Positions 12,565-27,500 of a stretch of DNA of 64,000 bases are shown here, piece by piece. This stretch comes from Mya arenaria. Taxonomy: Eukaryota > Mollusca > Bivalvia > Myida > Myidae. The notes under the pieces were generated by a model that was not told where the DNA came from, ran no database searches, and worked only from the letters and a program-made list of their open reading frames with translations. Numbering within the stretch: the stretch's first letter is position 1; every line of letters starts with the position of its first letter. The stretch lies in NCBI RefSeq assembly GCF_026914265.1, contig NC_069126.1, positions 75,147,232-75,211,231 on the forward strand. Reading direction: 5' to 3'. The position numbers and the translations under genes were made by a program.

Positions 12565-15500
12565 AGGAGAGTTTTATTAGCAGTGGCAACATAGCTGCAA
12601 AACACTGTTTCCATGTGCACATACATGCAAAGCATACCACTGGCAAGGATGTTGACTTTTGGTTTGGTTTAAACATATCTTATTTTTTCAAAAACATTCA
12701 TATGGAATAGTATACACAATATTCAGTATAAGGATTGGGCCGGAAAAAGATTAACAACTTTCCCTTTCCAAAGAAGTCTAAGGCAATTTTAAAGGCAACA
12801 TAGCATTTCATACTGAAATATGGCTGAATCTGGCAAACCCCTCCAGAGAAGAGCAAAAAGCTTATTGTAAGTTTCGTGGCTTAATAAATGTGCGTTAGAA
12901 ATTAAAACAGATCTAGGCAATGTGTATGGGTAAAAAGGCTCTTATTGGTACCATACTTTTCTGAGACGGGTATCCTTGTTTAAGAAATGAAAAGAGCATT
13001 AAAGATGAGCCCTGGCCTGGCTAGATGATTTCGAAAGGCCCTGACAAAACTATTGATATTAAGCAAGATGCAGGTCTTATGGGGAAAAAGATAGGGAACC
13101 CATCAGGGATATATTTGTCAACGGTGTTTTCAATTTTAAAGGAACAAATTAAAAATATGCAGGGTTCAGGCATGTTGGATGCAATCTTGTTAATCCTTAA
13201 ACAAAAGCTGGCACTTGTTTAAAGGCGTAAGCATTGCTCTTTACAAGGACCCCTGGCAGTTAAAAGAGATTGTCCAGGGTGATGAAACATGGCTTTATAG
13301 TTTGGAGCCCGTCAGCAAAGAAATTAACAAAATGTAGCTAGGTGCAGGAGTACTGGCCACTCATGAATGCTTTATTTTGTAACTAAAAAATTCTTGTCGC
13401 CATAGTCCCAGTACCTAGCAGTGCACCTGCACATCACTCTGCACTGGTAACAGAACATCTCTAAGATTTGCATTTTGTTCCTCTAACCTACTGGTTGAAT
13501 CCCCACATCAGGTCATATCTACATGGACGTCATTATGAGTCGCACAGTGCCATTGAAAGTGCAAGTGCACAGAGTATAAATATATAAACCAAAGAAGAGT
13601 TTGCAAAGGCATTTTCTGATTGACTCAAAAAGTGTGTGGATGCCAAGGGGGAATTCTTGGACACTAAAATATACATTTCTGTCAAGACAAAAGCTTTAAA
13701 AGTAATGTGCCAGTGTTGCCACTACTTATTAAACCCTCATAGCTTTTCTTTATCAGAATATAGAACCTTAATTTTCTCACAAAACATCTAACACCCACTT
13801 TTAAAACGATGACAGCTAGCTGACTCTGCCCCTCCTTGGTTTGCCCATGCTCATTTTTCACCCCGAGCACGGGAACTGCATGCTTGTCTGCCCAGGCCAG
13901 AATTTCCACATAACCTGGCACACAGCTGAACTCTCTCTGGTCCTGAAATATAGATATAGAATGTTTGAACCCCGACAAACAAAAAAAGGTGTTATTATCA
14001 AAATGATGTGAGCAAACAACAATAACTGCTTGTCATTGCCCATCTGTACATGATTTTAATATAAGTGATACATCATAATCCACCTGACAGTCATTGTAAA
14101 TCAGGGCTCATCCTTCTATAACCCCATCATCATCGTCGTCATATTTATCTTCATCATCAGCAGCAGCAGCAGCAACAACAGCAGCAGTTATCACTGGATG
14201 TAATAATACCCCCCTACACCACCTTCTAGTAAAAAGAAGTATCACTGGGAGTGATGTTTGCTCTTTGAATGCATTTATCAACGAGAAGGCATCAATGAAG
14301 TTCTGCTATATAGATATAAGGACTATAACAACTGTGATAATGTTTCTGTTGTACAGTTGAAGTCAATACATCAAAAACATACATAAGTTATTAAGGGAAG
14401 TTAAAAAATATAGTATAACAGAAGTAGTCATAGACTGTCACATCTCGTGCGGAATTAGAAACAGTATCAAATTCGTCTCACGACAAAGGATTACAATTAA
14501 ACAATGGACAATAACTAAAAGAAAACTGCACTAAGAGTAAGGGTTCCTTTGTTCTCTCAATGAGTGTGCGTAAAGTATGGGGTAGATAATTGAAGGACTT
14601 TTGAGTTATGCTCCGAACAAAAAATAACTATGAAAATAAACAAACGGCAACAACTTAAAAATACTGCACCGTGAGTTATGATTCATGTGAATTACACTTC
14701 TTCTAAGTAAGATCTATCTGAAAAGGATGTTTGAAGTAAATAACACAAGAACTTTTTAGAGATCTGCTCAAGACAAAAAATAAGTATGAAAATTAAAAAA
14801 GGGTATTTTTTGCTCATAAAATACTGCAGCCAGAGTTATGATTCATGTGAACTGCACTTTTCCTCAATGCGATCTATCTGTATATGTTGTTTGAAGTCAA
14901 TTCCTCAAAGTCCTTTCAATCTTTGCCCGGGCCAAGGTGAAGAAAAATGTAAAAAATTAAGTATAAAAATAATCCAAGGATAATAACTAAAAAAGGCCAT
15001 ACCAGTACACAAAATAATGTTTCCTTTGCACAGCACTTCTTCACAACACAGTCTGAGTCATTACGTGTATGAAGTTTGAAGTCAATATAGATATATGAAA
15101 CATATGGAGTAATGAGGAAAGTGGTCTGGTCCAAATGTCCCCGGATGGATGGACCTATGGACGGGCTCAGAGAAGGACCTCTGGACGGAAGAATGGATGG
15201 GACAAGGTGATTCCTATATTAGCCAGCACCACGACGTTGTGGGGCTTCTACAACATCATTACCTGTCCATGTAGTAGTAACAGCAGTTTACAGTAACGGC
15301 TGAATGTTTCCACCAGTAGATTCTCATTTACAAGCGGGGCCCTTCCTTCCAGGACTTCTGTGAGCTGATCCTGAAATTGTAGTTATTAATTTGTAGAAGT
15401 TAAAGTACGGCATTAACTTGTGTTTGTAATATATATGGTACTTCAATAAAATATTATTTTCTTCTTAGATGAAGTCAAAACTAGTGCAGATAAATCTTCA

Positions 15501-18500
15501 GGGCGGCGGCAATTGATGTTTTCAATCTAGAATTGAAGTCCAGAGTATTACCTTACATAACTTATAATGTGAATTTGCAAACGAAGAATTTCATTTCATG
15601 TCAAAGTATATATTTTTACTGCATGTGATGATTCAATACGTCATTTGTAATCAAAACAAATAAAATGACAGTACCATGGACTTCCTTAACAGATCCCTAT
15701 ATTCCGGGTTCTGCTGTATATAGGTCAAGGTCACCCCCTGGGTTGGGATCTGCCCAAGCATGTAGCCCAGTATGGCAACACCAAGGCCAGGTTGCGGATT
15801 GGTCTGTTCTACGAATCCCACACGTGGTCGGGACTTCTTTTTCTTGTTTCCTGTCCGATCTTCATTTGGTTTTACTGCGTCTGAAATAAATGTTATAATT
15901 AATTATTAATATTATTATTGTGACTGTTGTTATGCTGTCTACCACAAAAATAAGGGATTCTGATTTCAAGTGTGGGTGAATGAAAACATGACCCTAGCCT
16001 GTGGATGCCAATGCTCATCCATTTTTTTATGTCTGATGAAGAGTAAATGGTCTTGCTGCCCTATGCACATTGTCACTGCTAACATATGTACCAAGTTTCA
16101 TATTATTAATATCTTTATTGGTCTTTCGACTTATGGCCAATACTAACTAACTGTGTTTCCTATGATGAAACTGCAGCTTTGTCAATCATAAGTAAGATAA
16201 CGCCAAAACAAGAATGATGCAGTCTGGGCTTTTTTTTCAGTCAAACATGTATGTGACATCAATTAATAAGACCAGAGCTATTGCATGTGCCTATTTTTAG
16301 GGTTTTCACATCAAAGCTAAAAATAGAGTCATGAATAAATTTTTTCTTTGATAAGAGTATCCAGTTTTGACTTTGTTGTTATTACCATCTTAAATGCATT
16401 TAACATCTCATGATGATGTTGGTTTATTTATCCCCCGCCTTGAAAAGTTGAGGGGATATAGTAATGGTAGGCGCGATTCTGTGCGTGCGTCCCTTCCACA
16501 TTCATTTCTTTGCAACTCCTCTTATGTTTTTCATGCGATTTCTACCAAACTTTCACAGATTGATGATCATAAAGTGAAGCAGCGCATATTGTCGGGCTTT
16601 CCTGATTCGACCATTTTTGAAAGAGTTATTGCCCTTTCTTTATTTTACATTTAAAATTGGTTTCTTCGCAACTCCTCTTACGTTTTTCATGCAATTTCTA
16701 CCAACTTTCACAGATTGATGATCATAAAGTGAAGCAGCACATATTGTGGGGCTTCTGCGAATCGACTATTTTTGAAAGAGTTATAGCACTTTGTTTATTT
16801 TACATTTAAAATTGGTTTCTTCGCAAATCCTCTTACGTTTTTCATGCATTTTCTACCAACCTTTCACAGATTGATGACTATATAGTGACACAGTGCATAT
16901 TGCCGGGCTTTCGCGATTCGACCATTTTAGGGAGAGTTATTGCCCTTTCTTAATGTTACGCATTCCTTATGTTCCTGAGAAACTACCCTTACCATTGATT
17001 GGCTTTCGTTACAAAAAATGCCCCCATGAGGCGGGGGATATAGCTGTCTGTGACCGCTCTTGTTTATAATTAATAACTTGGGGTGAAAAATGAAATAAAA
17101 AAAATGAGTGTAACAAAGTAAAAGAAAAATATGCGTGAGAAACTTTACATAATTTTGACTTGGCACAAGGTTTTTCACTAAGCTATTTACTAAGTGTGGG
17201 TTGTAGCCAGTCTGTGATGAGTTCCATCACCGAGGCAACCTGTCCAGTCTTGCACAAACATTCCACCAGTGTCCCATACTCCTCTTCTGTGTTGTCGGAT
17301 GTCATACGACGTAAGCGAGGCACCCATGAACGACTAAAATGACATTATTGAATTATGTTTTGTTCTTACTAGTTTGCTGTTATTTAATATAAATAAATTG
17401 TTTGACTTAAATACTATTCATTTTTTTCTAAAAAACCTTAAATCTGAATGTTCACACTTCATGAAATATACCAGTATGTTGTCATTACAAACATTGCAAG
17501 AAACTAGCCTTTTCCTATGCATCTGATTAGTCAGTCATTCAGACCAATTCCCAATGGTATAATTCATTAAAACCAATTAAAAAGTCTAATTTTGAAGTAA
17601 CTCCTAAAATTTCAATCCCAATTCAAAGATAATAGCAATTAAATTTCCCAATTTTGGGGATAAGGTCTCATTCCTTAAATGCCGAATAATTTTTAGAAGC
17701 TGTTACTATTAAACACAAACATTATGCAAAATCAGTGTTTTGTCACAAGAAATTGTAAACTTAAAGAAACAAACAAAAGCCAATGTTACATTTTAAACAC
17801 ACATGTGCATATCAGACCACTTTCAGGTGTGATTTGGCAAAGAAGACTTTCACTGGACCTTGTGCACCATATCACGGTGTCATTTGTTTAAAATGAACTC
17901 CACTAAGACAAAAATCTATGACAAAAATGGTGCTAAAGCTATTTAGTTCTGTAACTTGATACCATATTATACCTGATGGTGGGTATGTGTTTTGGAGGTA
18001 GGAAGCCTGCCAGTTGTAGAAGATCATCAGTTATATGACTGTCCTGTAAATATAATCAAAGGATGTCACAGGCCATTCTATACAGTCCTACTGTATTTTG
18101 AACTTAGAACTAACCGAAATATAAACAACCATGTGGCAGTCTTGCCCAATAGTCAGCAAATATATGAAAATTAAAACACTTCTGAAAGTTGAACTTTTTG
18201 AGTAAACAACTAGTTGAATTATGTAATTACCAATACATTATTTGTTCAGGGATTTGTTTAGGTTATTGTACTAAATTGAAAATACACAAAATCAGAAGTT
18301 TGGTGATACTGCCCTACTTGAGAAGAAAAATACATGCAGAATGTTATAATCAGTCTGAAAAACTCACAGTAAAAGCCTGGAACATCTCTGGTAGAGCATA
18401 GCTGAACTTCTTCATCAGAGTTTTATTCAGGTCTGCATTGGAAGCCTGCAAAAACGAAAATAATTTTATTTTCCTGATTAAACTCGAAACCCACAACCTC

Positions 18501-21500
18501 TTGGTGAAAGGTAGACAACTTTTCATCCTAAATTCATGTACCCACCCATTGTTGGTTTCACATAATAAAGCATATTACTTAGCATATTAGGTTGGTTGCT
18601 ATGATCATACGCTATCAACACAACAATAGTTAATCATGCACATTACTCAACAAAAAACAACAGCCAATAATAGGTTAAGTTTTTCTGTCAGAGTTACTTT
18701 AACAGACAGGCAGCGACTTTTGATGTTTTTGTATCAGAGTATACAACTACCTTTTTCAATGTGTTCACATTAAATGCCCAGAGTATACACATGGTCTCAC
18801 ACAGTCCTAACATGACTGGGGTGTTTTCAAGCCTCAGGGGGTCATCCTCTTCTTGTTCATTATCATCGTTACCATCCTCTCCCAATGCACCAGAGTCATC
18901 CTAGAGTGTTTTTTATACATATAAAGTAAGCATGCGTTAATCTGTCAGGATGAGTTAAAATATTTACTGATAAACCATAAACTGAGGAAAGGTCTAACAG
19001 TTCACAGTGTTTTTTCCAACACTTTAAGGGAATGATGGCGATAGGGGAAAAATAAATTTGTTTTGGCAAATAGGAAAATAATACTTACATGATTCAAATA
19101 ATGTTCTACTTGTTTTCAAACCTTTTATTCAATAAACATATGGTAATATTCACAAATGGCACTATATTACTACAATTGCTAAATGTCAAGAGGAAAAAAA
19201 ACGGCAGGGGAAAAATATATATCTTTTTTATTGCTCTAAAGTAATAGAATTTTCCTATCATTAAATTTTCCTGTCATTAAGATACTACTAGGCTAATTGA
19301 TTCCAATTATGGCAATGAGTTCCTTCAAGTACCTGTGGTTGTGAACTTGAGGCTCCAGCTCGCTTGATGGTATACAGGACAGCTTTACACAGCATCGTTA
19401 TGTAGCTCACTAGAATATCCATATAGTTCATAACAAAAAAATAGAAGATTTTGTTAGGAGTCTGACTGTTGCAAAGTTAACATGAATAACGCTTACAGAA
19501 TTTGGAATAGGAAAATTATATGGTTAACTTAGGTCATTCTTTTACCCTTGTTGACCTCTCAAAGGCATTACGGATACCATTGTACGATGTACATTTGAAC
19601 CTCTACAAGAAGAAAGCAACATTATTTCTCACTTATAAAATAGCAACATTCAACCAATCAAATATTTGTTCTGACTGTCAAAGCATTCGTACCTATGTCA
19701 TCAATGTTCATGTGATGTTTGGCATATCTGTAGAACTGCCTGGCAGCTGCAGGGTTTGTCTCGATCAGCATCACACATCGCGATACCTTCACATCATCTA
19801 CAATCATTCAATTATTTTTTTTATACATGCAAACATTTCATATACTAGTAAAATACTGCAGGATTTTAACCGTAAAATAGAGACTCCTAAATAAATTTCG
19901 GTATTACACACCATGTTTTCTGATTCTTTATCACATAGTATGCAGATGTTAATGCACAAATTAACTACTTCAGAAATATTATATAAAGAAACAGGAGGAA
20001 TGCTGTTGTGTTTTTAGTACTAATAAAAAAAAGCATTGGGTTGTCGTTTTATTATCAAAAAATGAATATATATATAAAAAAAATGATATATATATTAGTT
20101 ATTACATAAACCTTTTTATTCACTTTTCATTGCTTGTGAAGAGTTGCATCACACTCCACTTGCAGTCTGGTGCAATATGGGCATTACACAAGCAACTCAG
20201 AGTACGCTTTTTTCTCTCACCTTTTTGCTAATGGAGCCAGAGCCCTGAGAGTTGTGAAAATGGTAACAAAATACCTAAAATAAATTTACCATAGCAAATT
20301 TTTAACAAAACCCCCTTTAAGCTAGAGTATGAAGATTTGAATCTTATTTTTGGGTAAGAGTATACTTTCTTCGACTGTTAATTGGGCGTAATTTCTGCCC
20401 TTATTTTCTGTGGAAAAATCACAAACAAACGGATGTAAAGAACAGCAGTAGGGTTTCAATTTCTCAGTGCAACCTGGGTCCGAGTAAGCAGGCAAAGTGT
20501 TAACATACTTGTGGCCTCAATGGGCACAAAGTTGGAGAAGATCAGCTTGACAATTCTCTTGTTGACTGGTTCAGAGTCGATCACCAATCTAGCCAGCAGA
20601 TGTTCCAGGGGCACAATGTTCCAGTACTGTAACAAATGCAAAACACAATGTTATAGTGCAATGATAACTGTTCTCAGTAAGTTTTTATAGACTGGTTTAA
20701 CATCTGCTGTAAGTCTAGCCTGCAGGTGCCCAGGTGTACAATGTTTCAGTTCTGTAATGTACAAAATACACTATTTACTAGGAGCAGATGCCAATGCTTG
20801 TCTGATTTCCTCGCTTCAACAAACAGCATAACTCAACAGCTATCTCTGACAAATGAAATTGATGTTGTAAATACAATGCCATGCATAGTTGTTGAAAATT
20901 GTGTGTACCAAGATTTACACTTTTACAAAGTATTATATTCTGATATAAAACCATTGAACTATTTGTTACCTTGATAGTTCTTAGGGACTTGACAGAACAC
21001 AAGAGATTCAGCATGGCTATGCGGACACTTTCCGACACGTCATGGAAGTGATTATGTATCTCAGGAAGTAGTGGCTTCAGGAACGGGTGACACAGGGGGT
21101 TCTCCAGCAGGACAGTGAGGCCCTGAAGTAATGGTTGAATGAATATCACAAGTCACTTTTGGAACTCATTTAAATAACTACCTTTTTTCTGCTTATGTCT
21201 TTTAGTTTTGTGTGTTTTGTAACAAGTTGTGAATAAAAACTGATTTTTGTTTCTTTCATTCTGTACAATATCTTAACAATTTTACTGGAAAATCTAATTG
21301 ATAATGTTAACCAGACATATGGCATTTTGCAAGTTGTTTTATATAAAGACATGTTTTCCCCTTCAATTCTGAATTCATATTTTGCAATGTTATAATTATC
21401 TGATTATGAGGGAATTAAATTAGAACCAAACTCGTCTTAAATAGCAAGAAGACCAACTGTACCTTGATGACACTTTCCCGTACATCAGAAGAGCTGGCAT

Positions 21501-24500
21501 CATTAAGCATGTCATGTATGAGTTTAACAGTGAGGTTTTTCAGCGTTTCCTGTGGAATAACCTCCCAGAAATCCCTCATTATTCGAAACACACCAAGCAC
21601 TGAGAGACTGCGAACATGGGGGTATGGATCTTCCAATAACTCCTGAAATAGAGGGGATTGTAGTATACTTGAACATTTATCTCAAGCAATTGAAAACAAA
21701 TACAGACTTTGCTAATTGGGGATAAACCTGTAAAAGAAATGTCCTCTATGAGTTTCACAGTGAAGTTCTTCGATGTTACCTGAGGAATAACATCCATGAA
21801 ATTCCCTATTTGGAGAACTCTCCAAGTACTGAGTGGCTGGGCACATTGGGGAATGTTTTTTTTACATTTTGGTACTTTTTTACATTTATGATATCAAAGC
21901 GTAACACATTCTATTAGATAATTGTCCTGAGATTCGTTACAGAAAAAAACTTTTTTTTGGTGCCAATCTGTGACATAGTCCCTTTAAATATTAACAAGAG
22001 CCGTCGTAAGACAGCGCGCTTGACTACGCCGCTTTGACTTAGAATACAATAACGATGTAATAATACTAAGTTTGGTCTCTTTATGTCAAACCTAACTAAA
22101 ATTATTCGATACATAAGGTGACTTTGATTCTGCCCTCCCACCAGCCCTACCAAACAATGTCGCAAGTCATTCAAATATCTTGATTTCCCATTATGAAAAT
22201 GTGGTTAAAAATATACAAATATGCCTTTGAAAGGAAATTAAAAAAAATATAAAAATTCAAGGGCCATAATTTGTATTTAGGCTTAAAACGGAGTTATTTT
22301 TCTTGTAAGGTCGTAAATAATTTTGAATTTTATTAAGTGCATTTAATGAACGGTATAGAAGTTTTTTTATTAAAATCTCAACTTGCCCTTAACTTTTACT
22401 TGCCTAAAACAGGGGCCATAACTTGTATTAAGGATATGGAGTTATGTAACCTCATTGGGTAATGGTCCTGAACAATTGTGTGAAGTATTAAGTCAATTGA
22501 ATGAAGGGTATAGAAGTTATTAAACAATATCCCAACCTGCCCTAAAACTTTAACCTAAGTTCAATAGTCAATCAGGGGCCATAATTTATATAAAAGATAA
22601 TATGGAGTTATCTAGCCCCATTATGTGATGGCTCTGAACATCTGTGTGAAGTATTAAGTCAATTGAATGAATGGTATTGGAGTTTTAAGTGAAAATCCCA
22701 ACTTGCCCTAAAACTTTAACCTAAGTCAATCAGGGGCCATAACTTGTATTAAGGATAATATGGAGTTATGTAACCTCATTGTGTGATGGTCCTGAACAAC
22801 TGTGTGAAGTATTAAGTCAATTGAACAAAGGATATAGAAGTTATTAACAAATATTCCAACTTGCCCTAAAACTTTAACCTAAGTTCCATAGTCAATCAGG
22901 GGCCATAATCTGTGTAAAAAATAATATGGAGTTATCTAACCTCATCATGTGATGGCCCTGAACAACTGTGTGAAGTATTAAGTCAATTGAATATAGGGTA
23001 TTGGACTTATAAGTGAAAATTCCAACTTGCCCTAAAACTTTAACCGGACGCCGACGCGAGTAGTATAGCCCACCTATTCTTTGAATAGTCGAGCTAAAAA
23101 TAATTGTTTTTTTTTATAAATCTTTGTTGAAAGAGATATTTATTTTTTTCACAACTCTGGTATTGCTGGACAGCAACAGAAATGTTGCATTTCATTAAAT
23201 TGACATTGACAATGCATTCAAACATGTTGTTGTGTCTTATCTGGAATGAGATGCTATCTTTACTGTGCCATATACTACATGTTTTTCACAATTTACCTGG
23301 AGCATATCAAACTGTTTTTGTAGGAAAGCGTCTGCTTCCTGGATCCCAGCGTCTGTACCCTGCAGTGGGAACACATCGAAAAACAGAGACGCAGTGTTTG
23401 ACCGCACCTGACTGTTCGCCACCTGAAAGTCAAAGGGTTACATACCTGACATTTTATTAATATTGTGTCAGTGTTCAATCATCACACACAGAGGTCAGAT
23501 ATCTTCACCCATTCCAAATGAGAATATTTTTACAGTTATGCCGAATTTGGAGTTTTTAAATAAATGTTTTTAAATTTCTTATTGTCCATTTCTCAAATCA
23601 TTGAAAAGTCTGTTTATTTCAATAATGAAGGATTTCATATTTTAGTATTGTGGTTCATCAGTGTATGAAAACATTTGGTCAGTTATAGTTAGTAAAGTCT
23701 AATGGAATATATTGATAAACCTCAATTCTAAAATATTCAATGTTCATATTTATAGTCTCAATTTCAAGACAATAGAAACTGACTTAAGTACCAATTTGGT
23801 TGTGAACAGTAGCAGTGTAAATGACGTCTTAATAAGACGGTCTTATACATTTTATCATTTGACCAATCACAAGAGACATTTTTGTACTTGTTGAGGTAAT
23901 TAGGAATTTTGCTTTCAACAGAATATGAATGCGATTGAAAGGATATGCCATTAACAAAGAAAGCACAACAGTGTCAATAAAGTTGTATGGTATACCCTGA
24001 GTGACCTCCACATGATGGGGCCATACAGGCGACACAACATCTCATCCATTCCCTTTTGTTTCTTCTGGCCATGGATGTAACCTAGAAACTGTATTAAAAC
24101 GACATGAGTGAATTCATCAATACTGCCATAGATTCACTGTAGAGCAAGAACACTACAATCCGGAGTGTTACAATCATCTGGATTTTTTAAGAAACCAAGG
24201 GGCATAACATATAAGTAATTTAAGAAATTAGACAAAAGCCAACCATGACTGTTTTGTTTCAGTCTTCATAGAAAAAAACAGATAGGCTACAAGTGTAGTG
24301 TTGACAAATTGTCAATGACATTAATTGTTGCAAATAACTGAAACTGCTGGTAGTATATATTGAGCTGAAGTAGGATTTTCATCATAGCAGTATCCTGACT
24401 GCAGATATTCAACTGCAGTATAATATTCATCATAAAGGTACATCACAATATGCTTTTTAGATTAATTTTCTTGTGCAAAAACCATCAACGAGTATAGAAA

Positions 24501-27500
24501 TTGGCTGTAAAAGCTGATACATGATGAACCTTTCCATTGTTTGTTAGTTCTAAAGGCAGACAGACTCACACGTTTGAGGGGCGGGAACAGCTTCAGTTGC
24601 GCATGTACTGCATGGTGCATGATATCCTGTATACATGTTCTCTCAAACTGATCCCTTGCCCCATCCTCATGCCCCTGCCACGCCCGGAAATACACCTCTC
24701 CATACTTCTCATGCCAGGAACTGTCAAGTATATAACCATGTATGTAATGTACGTAACAAAATACTTGTTTCTGGGATAGGGCACTTACTTAATTCAGGCT
24801 CCTAATAATAAACACCAGCCAGTATTCATGAACGTCTAAAGTTTTCTCCTGATTTCATTCAATACCTATTTTTTTTTAATTCAAAATTTATGTATGTTTA
24901 TGTTTTCTAACATTGTGTGTGTATTTTAAATAATGCCAATAAATCAAAGACAGTAAAACTGCAGTCGTTCAAACAAGCGGTCATTCGAGGTCGGAACTTA
25001 GTCCCGAACATTTTTCCTTCTATTTACATATAAAATATACCTAGGCTGCATCGAAATCTAAATATGTTGAGGAGTCAAGCAATATAGTCGGTCCCAAGTA
25101 CACAAAACAGTATGGCTCCCTCGAGGTCATAATTACACACTTTTTCCCGACGCGTGTTCCAAATTAAACAATTGCTAGGTGTTAAAATTTTCGCAAGTTA
25201 TAAAAATTGCTATGACTTGAAAAGCAGTTTGATAAGGTGTGAAAAACCGTTTATCACTGTTTACGCATGACCGATAGTAGTTGATAAGGGCATTTGAGAA
25301 GATAATTATGAGAAGTTAATTGTGAGAAATGTAAATGAGTAATAAAAATATGAATAAACACTACCATATCGATCCAACTCTGAAAAGAATTCCTTCTTGT
25401 CACTTTGCTTTGCATATGGCAATTTTGTAAAAATAAACATTTACATTTATTCATTTATTGATATTTCTTTTATATTTTACATTTAGTATATGACAGCCTT
25501 TGAACATTTGGGCGATTTCCACAACGCAATACCTAATTGGTGTCTTAGTAAACAGTCAGTTTGACGACTTCAAACTTAAAAGACACTGAAAGATATTTCA
25601 TAACAGACTGGAAAATTGAAATTCGGGTCGTTCAAACATCAGTTCCCTCGAGGTATTGGCTCGGTCCCCGGTGTCCTTGAGCGATCGCAGTTTTACTGTG
25701 TTTTGGTAATTATGAAATAATAATATCATACTGCATGACAAGTGAGATACTTTTGTAAAGGAACGACTGTTAAGAAAAAATGTTTACCGGGTATATCTGT
25801 CAAGGGTCTGTCAGTATACGCAATTGTTCTACTAAACATTTCATCAAAATGCACTATCAATTATCAACAAAATCATGTATCTGCAAAAATGAGTAATCTC
25901 AAATTAAATGTCTAAAAGTTCATTGATAAAATTGGCTTTACAGAAAGGGTAAAAAACAAAAACATATTAAAAACATCAATGATTCCTTCTATTTTAATAG
26001 AAGAAAGTCTTATTCGAAATTCATTAAAACTTTTCAGTTTCACTTATGACATAACTTTAACAGTCTTTTTACCAATGGGCTTGCAAATCACCGGGAAATA
26101 CCAAACTTACCAAATACCAAAACCTCAACACCATATTGCAAAAACATGAGTGTGCAATACAAATGCATTGAAAATTCATATCTGGAGCCACAGGTACTGT
26201 TAGTATAATGTACCAACTGGGTGGGACTGCTTACTTGGGAGTGGAGAGGATGTTGTTTTTCACCGTGCTGTGGATCTGGGCAGTAAATCCTTCATCCAGG
26301 GTCATAACATACGACAGAAACTTGATCCCCTACAAATACAATAGGTATTCGCAATATGTACGATATCTTCATTGGATGATCATTATTGGTTTTAAAATGG
26401 AAATGTTGAACTTCACTTACATACTTTCAGGAGGTTCTGATTCAAGTTTGAAAAAAATACAAGTTTGATAAGAAATAATTCAAAAAACCTTCAAGGAATG
26501 AAGTGACCCAGTAAGATTCACTGACGTTGAAACAAAAGGCCTCATATGAAAGCTATCAGTTCATTTTATTGAAATAAATTTATCATTTTATTGAAATCAA
26601 TTTATCATGTGTAAGATCAACTACCTCGTCATGACTCAAGTACAGTGGCGAGATAAAACAACGTAGAAGCATGGAGAGAAACTCGGCGCTTGTGCTGCAC
26701 GTGAAATCCACCAGACCCATCGCCTCATGTAGCGACCATACACGCTTCAGGTCACATACCTACAATAGCACAGTGACATAGCAATTTGAGATGAAGAGTT
26801 TCATCTAAAAAACAAACTGAATGCCATTTGTTAATATATTAACTCTGTGAGCATGCTAAAAATGAATTTGTCATTTATACATATCACATCATGTAGCAAC
26901 CACACACACCAATATCAATAACCTGGAAGTGGTAACTGTGAATAAGATTTTTCAGTGATATATATTGCTTCGTTCGGCTACCACACAGGTTTTACTGACT
27001 CCAACACCAGTATTGAGTGAGAGAGATTTAGAGATTCAGATAAAATACAAAGTAAGAATAACATCCGTATCTATATGTAAACTGGGGTTCTTTGATACAA
27101 AACTCAAGACTGATATAAAACTATAGTGAAATACAATATTAGTGACATGTGATGGTGATGTCCACTGCACCTCATAATAAACCCAATAAAACCTCTGTAA
27201 ACTCATTCAACTATAATTTTATTAACGTTCTCATCCATGCACAACCTACCATTGACCTTGTTTAAGAGTTTGTTGTACGAAGAACACCAGGCTGGCCATG
27301 ATAAGCCTTTCTCTGCTGGGGAGTCTCAAAAACACCAGGCTGGCCATGATAAGCCTTTCTCTGCTGGGGAGTCTCAAAAACACCAGGCTGGCCATGATAA
27401 GCCTTTCTCTGCTGAGGGGTCTCAAAAACACCAGGCTGGCCATGATAAGCCTTTCTCTGCTATGCAGTCTTAAGCCTCAAACAAATGTAAACACACTTTA

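Noticed and set aside
13025..13222. 65-codon plus-strand frame in intron 21 of NCAPG2
   Set aside because: No homology, no splice or promoter context, and AT-rich intronic composition.
20100..20280. A further NCAPG2 exon between exons 12 and 13
   Set aside because: Exons 12 and 13 join in phase 1 with continuous homology, and this segment shows no suitable splice pair.
27244..27468. The 16-residue array as a real extra exon of NCAPG2
   Set aside because: No convincing acceptor, and joining after exon 4 in the normal phase shifts the frame. Kept as a fossil, open to RNA evidence.
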